From contig JAIRRR010000100.1 in the NCBI GenBank assembly GCA_031255875.1, positions 1-5,393 of the forward strand: a stretch of DNA of 5,393 nt, given 5' to 3'. Each line of letters opens with the position of its first letter. The first letter of the stretch is position 1. The notes beneath the pieces were generated by a model that saw only the letters and a list, made by a program, of their open reading frames with translations, was not told the origin of the DNA and ran no database searches. This DNA is from Treponema sp. (GTDB lineage: Bacteria; Spirochaetota; Spirochaetia; Treponematales; Breznakiellaceae). Below, piece by piece: positions 1 to 5,393 of this stretch. A program made the translations under genes and the position numbers.

Positions 1-1164
1 CAGAGGTGGCGGGACGGCGACTATATCACTATCGGCGTATTGGAACCGCTTACCGGGATGCAGTCCGGGGGCGGCTATCTTGAACTTGAAGGGATAGAGC
101 TGGCGCACGAGCTTTACCCGACGGTGGAAATCGGCGGCAGGACCTACTGGGTGCGCCTTGCCGTGGAAGACAACAAGTCGGAGCGGGAAGATACCGTTAC
201 GGCGGTGCAGATGCTCATTGACCGGGAAAAAGCCTCGGTAATACTTGGGACCTGGGACTCCGGCCTCGCGAGCGCCGCAAGCGACGTAATCCGGATAAAC
301 AAGGTGCCCGCTATCGGCATAACCTGCACCGGCCCCCGGATCACCGCCCAAAACGACTACTATTTCCGAATATGTTTTAACGACGCCAGCCAGGCCAACG
401 CCCTGGCCAAATACGCCAATGACGCCCTGGGCACGCATAGAGGGGTTATTATCTACGAGCAGAGCAACAGCGCTTTTGAGATTCTGCACGATGATATTGT
501 CAAACGTTTCGAGGAATTTTTCGTCACCTACCGCAGCGGGAGGAGGGGTTACAACAGTATTATTGACGAATTTGAAATTTACGCGGGGATAAATCAGGAT
601 TTTTCCGGTTTGCTGGCCGGCATCAGGGACGACCCGTACGAACTGCCGAGCGTCCGGGAACTCAACCCCGATGTAATCTTTATCGCGGCGAATTACCAGG
701 AAGCCGTGCAGATAATAAGGCAGGCGAGAAACCTGGGGATCAACGCCCCTATCATCGGCCCGGCTAATCTCGACATTCCCGATTTTTTTGCTGCGGGCGG
801 CGAGGGACTGGAAGGCCTGTCCTTTGCCAGCCACTACAACCTGGATGTGGCTTCAACTCCCAGGGCGGCGATCTTTATCCGGGAATACAGGGCCCGGAAC
901 GACGATCTCAATCCTCCCGCAGTTACCGCCCTGGCCTATGACAGTTATTTGCTTGCCCTGGACGCGATCAGCCGCGCCCAGTCCGCAGACCCGGAAAAAA
1001 TCCGCGCGGCTATCGCCGCTACCAGGGGGAATTTTGCCGGGGTAACCGGACAGATAATACTGGACAGTAACGGGGACGCTCAGAGGAGTGTCTTTATCAA
1101 GGCTGTGGAATACGGTAACGTTGTTCTCAAGACGACCGTGAATCCCGTCAATATGCCGCGATAG
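1..1164 (+). CDS. ABC transporter substrate-binding protein, LivJ/LivK-like (5' partial)
   Basis: The frame is open from base 1 and gives 387 residues before TAG, so the start codon and the expected signal peptide or lipobox lie off the left edge. The visible part begins near the usual start of the mature domain (YITIGVLEPLTGMQSGGG), followed by an ELEGIELAHEL helix. This is the typical first strand and helix of the branched-chain amino acid/amide-type periplasmic binding proteins (Peripla_BP_6 fold). GTWDSG (about residues 83-88 of the visible part) and the later VPAIGITCTGP stretch match the ligand-contact loops of this family. A second lobe follows (NPDVIFIAANYQEAVQIIRQA), then a C-terminal FAGVTGQIILDSNGD strand typical of the family. 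Inferred role: binds an amino acid, amide or similar small solute outside the inner membrane and delivers it to a permease. No permease or ATPase gene is visible, so the substrate cannot be assigned. An internal TTG at 40 is not the true start because conserved sequence lies before it. Confidence 0.9.
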   Translation, partial: QRWRDGDYITIGVLEPLTGMQSGGGYLELEGIELAHELYPTVEIGGRTYWVRLAVEDNKSEREDTVTAVQMLIDREKASVILGTWDSGLASAASDVIRINKVPAIGITCTGPRITAQNDYYFRICFNDASQANALAKYANDALGTHRGVIIYEQSNSAFEILHDDIVKRFEEFFVTYRSGRRGYNSIIDEFEIYAGINQDFSGLLAGIRDDPYELPSVRELNPDVIFIAANYQEAVQIIRQARNLGINAPIIGPANLDIPDFFAAGGEGLEGLSFASHYNLDVASTPRAAIFIREYRARNDDLNPPAVTALAYDSYLLALDAISRAQSADPEKIRAAIAATRGNFAGVTGQIILDSNGDAQRSVFIKAVEYGNVVLKTTVNPVNMPR

Positions 1165-1180
1165 GGGCCGGATTTTGCCC

Positions 1181-1387
1181 ATGAAGGAGGGGGATTTACC
1201 GCCGGCCGGAAAGAGCCGCAGGCCGAACTGCCTTAGGTGCGCTTACTTTAAAGTTAGCTGGGACCCGGCATTTCCCCGCTCGTGCGCGGTTTTCGGAATC
1301 AAGTGCCGGGATCTGCCGCAGGCGGAAATTTTCCGGGCCACCGGGACCCGATGCCCTTCGTTCCGCCAGAACGAAAAACTCAAATGA
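1181..1387 (+). CDS. Small five-cysteine protein, putative metal-binding, unknown function
   Basis: A 68-residue protein with cysteines at 17, 20, 35, 42 and 58: CLRC, then a WDPAFPRSC segment, GIKC, and a final GTRCPSF. The spacing suggests a small zinc- or iron-binding fold; no catalytic motif is visible. I recall similar small proteins with a CxxC / W-D-x-x-F-P-R-x-C / C-x-x-F pattern in many bacteria, sometimes carrying unreliable enzyme names, and I give none here. It begins 16 nt after the binding-protein stop, and its TGA overlaps the next ATG, so it is co-transcribed with both neighbours. The start is uncertain. ATG 1181 is used here. TTG 1175, two codons earlier in the same frame, is better spaced (7 nt) from AGGGG at 1163-1167. 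A strong AAGGAGGGGG run lies just inside the coding region (1183-1192) with no in-frame start codon at a suitable distance behind it. The conserved cysteine core is unaffected by the choice. Confidence 0.78.
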   Translation: MKEGDLPPAGKSRRPNCLRCAYFKVSWDPAFPRSCAVFGIKCRDLPQAEIFRATGTRCPSFRQNEKLK

Positions 1388-3759
1388 TCTACCTTGCCCA
1401 GCCGCCCCTTGTCCAGCTCAACTCTCCCTATCCCGCCGTCTACTACCTGAGATCGTTCCTGGAAAAGCGGGGCTTTCCCTGTATTGCCGCCGACCATTCC
1501 ATCGCCCTTTTTGAACAGGTGTTCTGCCCTGCGGGGCTTGGGAGGATATTCGCCCGGGCCCGGGAAATTTTCGGGCGCGGGGCGAATCCGGCGGAAAACG
1601 CCGAAGGGCCCGGCCCGCGTTACGATGTTGCGCGTTTTTTATCCGAAGAAGAACGCTGGCTTTCCTGTATAGAAAGGTTTTCCGCCTTCTTGCGCGGGCG
1701 GGACCGGGAGTGGGGCCATCTTCTCACCCTGGCCAACGGGGTCCTGCCCTCGGGCCCCCGTTTCGACGCGGCCCTGGCCTCTTTTGGCGGGCAGCCGCCG
1801 GCAGACGCGGCGGCGCTTTTGGCCGGGAAGCTGCTCGCGGACCTGGCGGGTTTTATCGCCGCCGCCGTAGACCGAGCCTTCGCCCTGGTGCGCTACCGGG
1901 GGGGCGGGGCCGGCGCTGCGGATTTCTCCCAGGCGAAACAGGACAGTTCGGGGTACCTATTGCGGGAATTCTACGAGCCCTGGCTTGAGGGCGAATGGGA
2001 CAGGCTGGAAGAGGCGGCCGCCGCGCTGCCGGCAGCAGAAAGCGCCGCTCCCCTGGTTGTTTGTATCAGCATCCCCTTCCCCGGCTGCCTTGCCGGGGCC
2101 CTTGCCTGCGCCCGGTCCGCCAGACGGCGTTTTGCCGGCCGCCTGGCAGTTGTTGCCGGGGGCGGCTTTGTAAATACGGAACTTCGTTTTGCCGGGGAAA
2201 AGGCGGGCGGCGCGGAAATCTTCGACTATTCCGACTACCTTTCCTTTGACAAGGGATACGGCTCCCTGGAGGCGATTCTGGAAGCAAGCGGCGGAAACAG
2301 CCGCCCGGACGGCCCGCTCTACAGGACCATGTACCGCAGCGGCGGCCGCGTTATTGCCGGGCCGGGGATAACGGGCGGCCCCCCGCTGTCCGCCGGAGAT
2401 CTGCGCCGGGAGGAGGAAGAGCGGGAAGCAGCGCGGACCGTTTTCCCCGATTACACCGGCGCGGATTTTTCCCGTTACTGTTACCCGGTGGACGACGCGA
2501 ACCCCATGCACCGGCTCTGGTCGGACGGCCGCTGGCTCAAGGCGTACCTCGCCTACGGCTGTTACTGGCACGCTTGCGCTTTCTGCGACGTTACCCTGGA
2601 CTATATACGCGACTTCGTGCCTGTAGACCCGGACGCCCTGTTCGACCATCTCCTGGATCAGGCGGAGAAGACCGGCGTCCGGGGCGTGCATTTTGTGGAC
2701 GAAGCCGCCCCGGCCTCCTCGCTGCTGCGTTTCGCGGAACTCAACCGGGCGGCAGGGCTGCCGCTGGTGTTCTGGGGGAACATCCGCTTTGAAAAGGACT
2801 ATACCCCGGATGCCGCCGCCGTGCTTGCGGCCGGGGGCCTTCTGGGGGTTTCCGCCGGGATCGAGGTAGCCACCGAAAGCGGCTTCAAACGGATAGGGAA
2901 AGGTATAGGCCTGAGAGAGGTGGTCCGCTCCTGCGCCGCGTTCAAGGAACAGGGGATCCTGACCCATGCCTACCTTATCTATGGCTACTGGGACGAGGAC
3001 AAGCGGGAAATAATCGATTCGGCGGAAATAACGCGCCAGCTTTTCGAGGCCGGGCTTTTGGATTCGGCCTTCTGGCACCAGTTCGTCCTCAGCTGCCATT
3101 CCCGGCTTTACGCCGAATGGCAGCAGGGCCGCCGCCCCGGCCTCAAAGTTATCGATCCCCCGGATCCGGCCCTGCCCGGCGGCGTTACCCGCAACGATCT
3201 GGGCTTTCAGGGGGAAGAACGTTTCGCCAAGTTCGGCGATCCGCTTGACCGGCTCCTCGCCTTCTGGCTTGCCGGGGACGCCGCCTTCCCGGTCGCGGAG
3301 GCCTTCCCCTTCAAGGTCCCCGCGCCCTCTGTCCCGCCCCTTCTGGTGGCGGATATGCTCGAAGTTTACGCCCGCGACCGGGACGCTTCCCGTGCAGCGG
3401 TTCCCGGGGAAAACGCCGGGCAGGCGCTGTTTCTCGGCTCAAGGCCGATGCTGAGCGGCAATCGCGGCAAGGCCCGCCTTGAATGGAGCTGGAGGCTCGA
3501 AAGGCACGGCATCACCGTAAGGGCGGGCGCGGCGGAAAAAGCCGCAGCGGAAGGCCGGCCCGGCGCGGAAAACCGGGGAACATCCGGCTGCCGGGACGCC
3601 CTGGGCATGGCGGGGCGCGTAGCGGCGCTGCTCGAAGAGGCGGCCGGCGGCCCCGGGACGGAAGCGGCGGAACTGTACTGCGGGCTGCTCGAAATCCTGG
3701 GCAAAGACGCCGCCGGGGCCTGGCGCGCATTGCGGAACGGGGGCCTGGCGTTAAAATAG
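1384..3759 (+). CDS. B12-binding-type radical SAM protein (CX4CX2C)
   Basis: A 791-residue cytoplasmic protein. The N-terminus (MIYLAQPPLVQLNSPYPAVY) and residues 224-290 (VVCISIPFPGCLAGAL, VVAGGGFVNTELR, IFDYSDYLSFD) look like the Rossmann-type cobalamin-binding half of COG1032-type radical SAM proteins. No DxHxxG motif is seen, so B12 binding is inferred from fold resemblance only. The radical SAM barrel starts near residue 385. Its cluster motif is GCYWHACAFCD, with C393, C398 and C401, giving CX4CX2C rather than the usual CX3CX2C. Later barrel strands are VHFVDE (435-440), FWGNIRF (463-469), SAGIEVATESG (490-500) and HAYLIYGYWDED (528-539). The last 130 residues are Ala/Gly/Arg-rich and poorly recognisable. 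ATG 1384 overlaps the preceding TGA (ATGA) and has no Shine-Dalgarno, indicating translational coupling. In-frame ATG 1351 and an upstream GTG at 1282 are less likely because they add sequence before the hydrophobic first strand. Expected chemistry is radical-based modification or methylation; the substrate is unknown. Confidence 0.87.
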   Translation: MIYLAQPPLVQLNSPYPAVYYLRSFLEKRGFPCIAADHSIALFEQVFCPAGLGRIFARAREIFGRGANPAENAEGPGPRYDVARFLSEEERWLSCIERFSAFLRGRDREWGHLLTLANGVLPSGPRFDAALASFGGQPPADAAALLAGKLLADLAGFIAAAVDRAFALVRYRGGGAGAADFSQAKQDSSGYLLREFYEPWLEGEWDRLEEAAAALPAAESAAPLVVCISIPFPGCLAGALACARSARRRFAGRLAVVAGGGFVNTELRFAGEKAGGAEIFDYSDYLSFDKGYGSLEAILEASGGNSRPDGPLYRTMYRSGGRVIAGPGITGGPPLSAGDLRREEEEREAARTVFPDYTGADFSRYCYPVDDANPMHRLWSDGRWLKAYLAYGCYWHACAFCDVTLDYIRDFVPVDPDALFDHLLDQAEKTGVRGVHFVDEAAPASSLLRFAELNRAAGLPLVFWGNIRFEKDYTPDAAAVLAAGGLLGVSAGIEVATESGFKRIGKGIGLREVVRSCAAFKEQGILTHAYLIYGYWDEDKREIIDSAEITRQLFEAGLLDSAFWHQFVLSCHSRLYAEWQQGRRPGLKVIDPPDPALPGGVTRNDLGFQGEERFAKFGDPLDRLLAFWLAGDAAFPVAEAFPFKVPAPSVPPLLVADMLEVYARDRDASRAAVPGENAGQALFLGSRPMLSGNRGKARLEWSWRLERHGITVRAGAAEKAAAEGRPGAENRGTSGCRDALGMAGRVAALLEEAAGGPGTEAAELYCGLLEILGKDAAGAWRALRNGGLALK

Positions 3760-3761
3760 CC

Positions 3762-3812
3762 CCGCGCCCCCGCATCGCGGCGAAAGAATATTTCGCGGTA
3801 TTGTATTTTTTT
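3762..3812 (+). terminator. Probable intrinsic terminator after the radical SAM gene
   Basis: Starting 3 bases past the stop codon there are two short inverted repeats. CCGCG (3762-3766) pairs with CGCGG (3776-3780), and GCGAAA (3780-3785) pairs with TTTCGC (3791-3796) around a 5-base loop. A T7 run (3806-3812) follows about 9 bases after the second stem. The T-tract is not immediately adjacent to the stem, so this is a weak match to a classic rho-independent terminator. A second T7 run lies at 3838-3844. Position at the end of an operon and before a new promoter supports the call. Confidence 0.45.
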
Positions 3813-3853
3813 ACGAATTCTTTATAAAATTGCTGGGTTTTTTTGCGTTTCTG

Positions 3854-3882
3854 TTGACACTAACAAATTTTTAGAATAATAT
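3854..3882 (+). promoter_or_regulatory. Sigma-70-type promoter for the response regulator gene
   Basis: A perfect TTGACA -35 (3854-3859) is followed by a 17-base spacer and TAATAT (3877-3882) as -10; AATAAT at 3875-3880 is an alternative -10 with a 15-base spacer. It sits in a stretch of about 28% GC flanked by GC-rich genes. Transcription would start near 3889, giving an untranslated leader of about 60 nt before the GTG at 3949. Confidence 0.65.
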
Positions 3883-3907
3883 GAAACATATTTCGAGTGT
3901 AACTTCT

Positions 3908-3952
3908 ATGGCGAACTATCGTAAGGGGAGGGATTTTCCAGACCTATTGTGA
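3908..3952 (+). CDS. Possible 14-residue leader peptide overlapping the regulator start
   Basis: ATG at 3908 opens a 14-codon frame (MANYRKGRDFPDLL) ending in a TGA whose first two bases are the last two of the GTG start at 3949 (GTGA overlap). It lies within the predicted transcript leader. No convincing Shine-Dalgarno precedes the ATG. The only strong purine run nearby, GGGGAGGG (3925-3932), lies inside this frame and 16 nt before the GTG. A translated leader could feed ribosomes to the GTG by coupling, which would explain the poorly placed ribosome binding site. A short frame like this can also arise by chance, so the call is tentative. Confidence 0.25.
   Translation: MANYRKGRDFPDLL
3925..3932 (+). 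promoter_or_regulatory. Distant purine-rich ribosome binding site for the regulator gene
   Basis: GGGGAGGG is the only Shine-Dalgarno-like sequence before the regulator. It ends 16 nt before GTG 3949, well beyond the usual 5-10 nt. No ATG, GTG or TTG in the regulator frame lies closer to it; the codon immediately before the GTG is ATT. The GTG start is therefore chosen by protein content: the receiver domain begins at once with RRKIILVDD. Confidence 0.45.
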
Positions 3953-5031
3953 GCGACAGAAGAAAGATAATTCTGGTAGATGATTCGCCTGTCAATTTGA
4001 AAATTGGCAGCAAGATGCTTATCAAAGATTACGATGTTTTCACCGCTCCTTCCGCCGGGAAGCTTTTTCAGATCCTTGAAAAGGTCAAAGTGGATCTGAT
4101 TCTCCTGGATATCAGCATGCCGGTCATGGACGGTTATGAGACCATCAAAATCCTCAAAGCGAACGAACGGACCAGGGACATTCCGGTAATTTTCCTTACT
4201 TCCGAGATCGGGCCCGAATGCGAGGCGGAATGCCTGGCCCTTGGGGCCGCCGACTATATGCTAAAGCCCTATTCCTGCCAGCTGCTCTTCAGGCGTGTCG
4301 AAACCCAGTTCCGCCTGGAATCCCATGGAAAGATTGTCAGCGAGTACGAGGAAAAACTCCGGAGGATGGAGCGGGAAAAGACAAAAGCCCTGGAAGAACT
4401 GCAATGGAACATACTCAGGACCGTGACGGAGCTGGTGGCAAGGCGGGACGAGGTAACCGGCGGGCATACAGACAGGACGCACAAGTACGTCGAAGTGCTC
4501 CTGGACGTGCTCGCAAAAAACAATATCTACCAGGACGTTGTCCAGTCCTGGGAAAGGCAGTTTCTGCTCCAATCGACCCGGCTGTACGATCTGGGAAAAG
4601 TATCGATCAAGGACCAGATCCTGCTCAAGCCCGGCAAATTAACGGACGAAGAGTACGCTGAAATGAAAAGGCATACCCTCCTGGGGGTAAAGATCATCGA
4701 GGATATCGAGGCCGATATACAGAAAGGCTCCGCCGAAACCGATTTCCTCCGGCACGCGAAGGCGTTCGCCGGGAGCCACCACGAACGGTGGGACGGGAGC
4801 GGGTACCCTTACGGCCTTAAAGGGTACAATATCCCCCTTCAGGGCCGGATAATGGCCATTGCCGATGTATACGCCGCGCTGATCGCCGAACGCCCCTACA
4901 AGAAAGCCTGCACCCATGAAGAAGCCGCGCGGATAATCGCCCAGGGAAAGGGCACCCATTTCGATCCGGCCCTGGTCGATATTTTTATCGCGGCTTCCGA
5001 CGAATTCCAAAATATCGCGAAAGCGGACTGA
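3949..5031 (+). CDS. Response regulator with receiver and HD-GYP domains; HD dyad changed to YD
   Basis: A 360-residue soluble protein. Residues 5-122 form a complete receiver domain: acidic pair D11-D12, phosphoacceptor D54 in LILLDISMPVMDG, T84 and K106 (LKPY). Residues about 118-165 are charged and heptad-like, probably a coiled-coil linker. Residues about 155-350 are an HD-GYP domain, the class that hydrolyses cyclic di-GMP to pGpG or GMP. Visible signatures are TGGHTDRT (H173), LLKPGKLT, H242, SHHERWDGSGYP (H277, H278, GYP 285-287) and RIMAIADVYAAL (D306). The expected LHDxGK motif reads LYDLGKV: Y213 (TAC, 4585-4587) stands where the metal-binding His should be, while D214 and K217 remain. 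The protein may thus be a weak phosphodiesterase, have altered metal binding, or act as a cyclic-di-GMP sensor. Its length is usual for this architecture. It has its own promoter and is preceded by a terminator-like region. No partner kinase is seen. Start is GTG. Confidence 0.93.
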   Translation: MSDRRKIILVDDSPVNLKIGSKMLIKDYDVFTAPSAGKLFQILEKVKVDLILLDISMPVMDGYETIKILKANERTRDIPVIFLTSEIGPECEAECLALGAADYMLKPYSCQLLFRRVETQFRLESHGKIVSEYEEKLRRMEREKTKALEELQWNILRTVTELVARRDEVTGGHTDRTHKYVEVLLDVLAKNNIYQDVVQSWERQFLLQSTRLYDLGKVSIKDQILLKPGKLTDEEYAEMKRHTLLGVKIIEDIEADIQKGSAETDFLRHAKAFAGSHHERWDGSGYPYGLKGYNIPLQGRIMAIADVYAALIAERPYKKACTHEEAARIIAQGKGTHFDPALVDIFIAASDEFQNIAKAD

Positions 5032-5063
5032 CCCTGCCCCAACCCCGGCGTCTATCGTTTTTC

Positions 5064-5082
5064 TTGACAGTTGATCTATAAT
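5064..5082 (+). promoter_or_regulatory. Promoter region of the last gene with unusually spaced consensus boxes
   Basis: The 81-base gap after the regulator contains a perfect TTGACA (5064-5069) and a perfect TATAAT (5077-5082) separated by only 7 bases, too close to work as one sigma-70 promoter. If TATAAT is the -10, transcription starts near 5089, just before the ribosome binding site, but its -35 would be poor. If TTGACA is the -35, a 17-base spacer gives TTTAAC (5087-5092) as a weak -10 and a start inside the ribosome binding site. The first option is more workable. The gap shows no convincing terminator hairpin. Confidence 0.5.
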
Positions 5083-5092
5083 TAAATTTAAC

Positions 5093-5098
5093 GGAGGT
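5093..5098 (+). promoter_or_regulatory. Ribosome binding site GGAGGT of the last gene
   Basis: A full-strength GGAGGT lies 14 nt before ATG 5113. The spacing is longer than usual, as also seen for the regulator gene upstream. No closer in-frame start codon exists between it and the ATG. Confidence 0.6.
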
Positions 5099-5112
5099 AT
5101 CGGCAAACTCTT

Positions 5113-5393
5113 ATGGCGCAGAACGACGAACTGGACCCGGAAATCGCGGCCCTGCTGAACGAAGTCGGTATAGGAACCGATCCATCAGACAAATTCGAGG
5201 CTGATTTTTCTTCCCCTTTCCCCGGCGGCGATGACGCGCAGGACATTTTGCCGGAAGAAGCCGGGAAAAAGGATATAGATCTTTCGGAACAGGCCCTGCC
5301 GGAAGTGACGAAAAAACTTGAGGAAACCCCCCACGGCGGCTTCACCAATCCCGACTACTATAAAATCGCCCTTAACGGGGAGGGGGATATTGC
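5113..5393 (+). CDS. Acidic protein of unknown function (3' partial)
   Basis: ATG 5113 opens a frame that runs to the right edge: 93 complete codons, no stop. It is preceded by GGAGGT and a promoter-like region. The N-terminus has a short helical stretch (DELDPEIAALLNEVG, residues 5-19), then an acidic, Pro/Gly-containing and probably disordered segment. Residues 1-76 hold 20 Asp/Glu against 5 Lys. From about residue 77 (FTNPDYYKIALNGEGD) a folded domain seems to begin. I have an impression of similar openings in spirochaete proteins of unknown function but cannot name the family. There is no signal peptide or membrane segment in the visible part, so it is probably cytoplasmic. Its own promoter separates it from the regulator, though read-through from upstream is possible because no clear terminator lies between them. 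Confidence 0.72.
   Translation, partial: MAQNDELDPEIAALLNEVGIGTDPSDKFEADFSSPFPGGDDAQDILPEEAGKKDIDLSEQALPEVTKKLEETPHGGFTNPDYYKIALNGEGDI

Noticed and set aside
853..1182. Minus-strand frame of 109 codons opposite the end of the binding-protein gene
   Set aside because: Antisense to conserved binding-protein sequence, with no recognisable domain or start signal.
1282..1383. Upstream extension of the radical SAM gene to GTG 1282 or ATG 1351
   Set aside because: The extension overlaps the small Cys protein in another frame, lacks conserved sequence, and would put 11-34 residues before the first hydrophobic strand. The ATGA junction at 1384 is the better start.
1549..1586. CCCGGGCCCGGG palindrome (1553-1564) and a larger TTCGCCC/GGGCGAA inverted repeat
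   Set aside because: It is inside the radical SAM coding region, in frame with ordinary codons of a very GC-rich gene, with no T-tract. Most likely chance.
1957..3099. Long minus-strand open frame of 380 codons opposite the radical SAM gene
   Set aside because: It lies wholly antisense to a clearly recognised protein, is rich in Pro/Gly/Arg, shows no family motif, and is expected from GC-rich codon use.
4218..4661. 147-codon plus-strand frame inside the regulator gene
   Set aside because: Shadow frame overlapping the receiver and HD-GYP domains, without motifs or a ribosome binding site.
5032..5062. Possible terminator after the regulator (C-rich run then T5)
   Set aside because: No stable inverted repeat precedes the T-run; only a tiny CGC-GAAA-GCG hairpin exists, and it is inside the coding end.

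Overview
The window is a GC-rich bacterial segment with every supported gene on the + strand. The gene content fits a free-living or host-associated spirochaete of the Treponema/Breznakiella type: a LivJ-like binding protein, a small Cys protein, a cobalamin-type radical SAM protein and a receiver/HD-GYP regulator. This assignment rests on remembered resemblance and codon style and is only moderately secure.

Region 1 (1-3759) reads as one operon. It opens with the 3' part of an ABC-transporter substrate-binding protein, whose signal peptide lies off the left edge. After a gap of about 16 nt comes a 68-residue protein with five cysteines. Its stop overlaps the ATG of a 791-residue radical SAM protein in an ATGA junction. 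The radical SAM protein has a B12-binding-like N-terminal half and a CX4CX2C cluster motif. The two last genes are very likely translationally coupled, and the radical SAM start has no ribosome binding site of its own.

Region 2 (3760-3948) is AT-rich (about 28% GC over 3781-3900) between GC-rich genes. It holds hairpins followed by T-tracts (probable terminator), a TTGACA/17 bp/TAATAT promoter, and a 14-codon reading frame whose TGA overlaps the GTG start of the next gene.

Region 3 (3949-5031) encodes a two-component response regulator: a complete receiver domain, a coiled-coil linker and an HD-GYP domain of the cyclic-di-GMP phosphodiesterase class. The HD dyad reads YD instead of HD, although the remaining signature motifs are intact, so catalytic activity is in doubt.

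Region 4 (5032-5393) has a short promoter/RBS region and the first 93 codons of a gene for an acidic protein I do not recognise.

The operon and the regulator appear to be separate transcription units. Nothing in the window ties the regulator to the radical SAM protein beyond proximity. No RNA genes, insertion sequences, CRISPR arrays or integration sites were seen.
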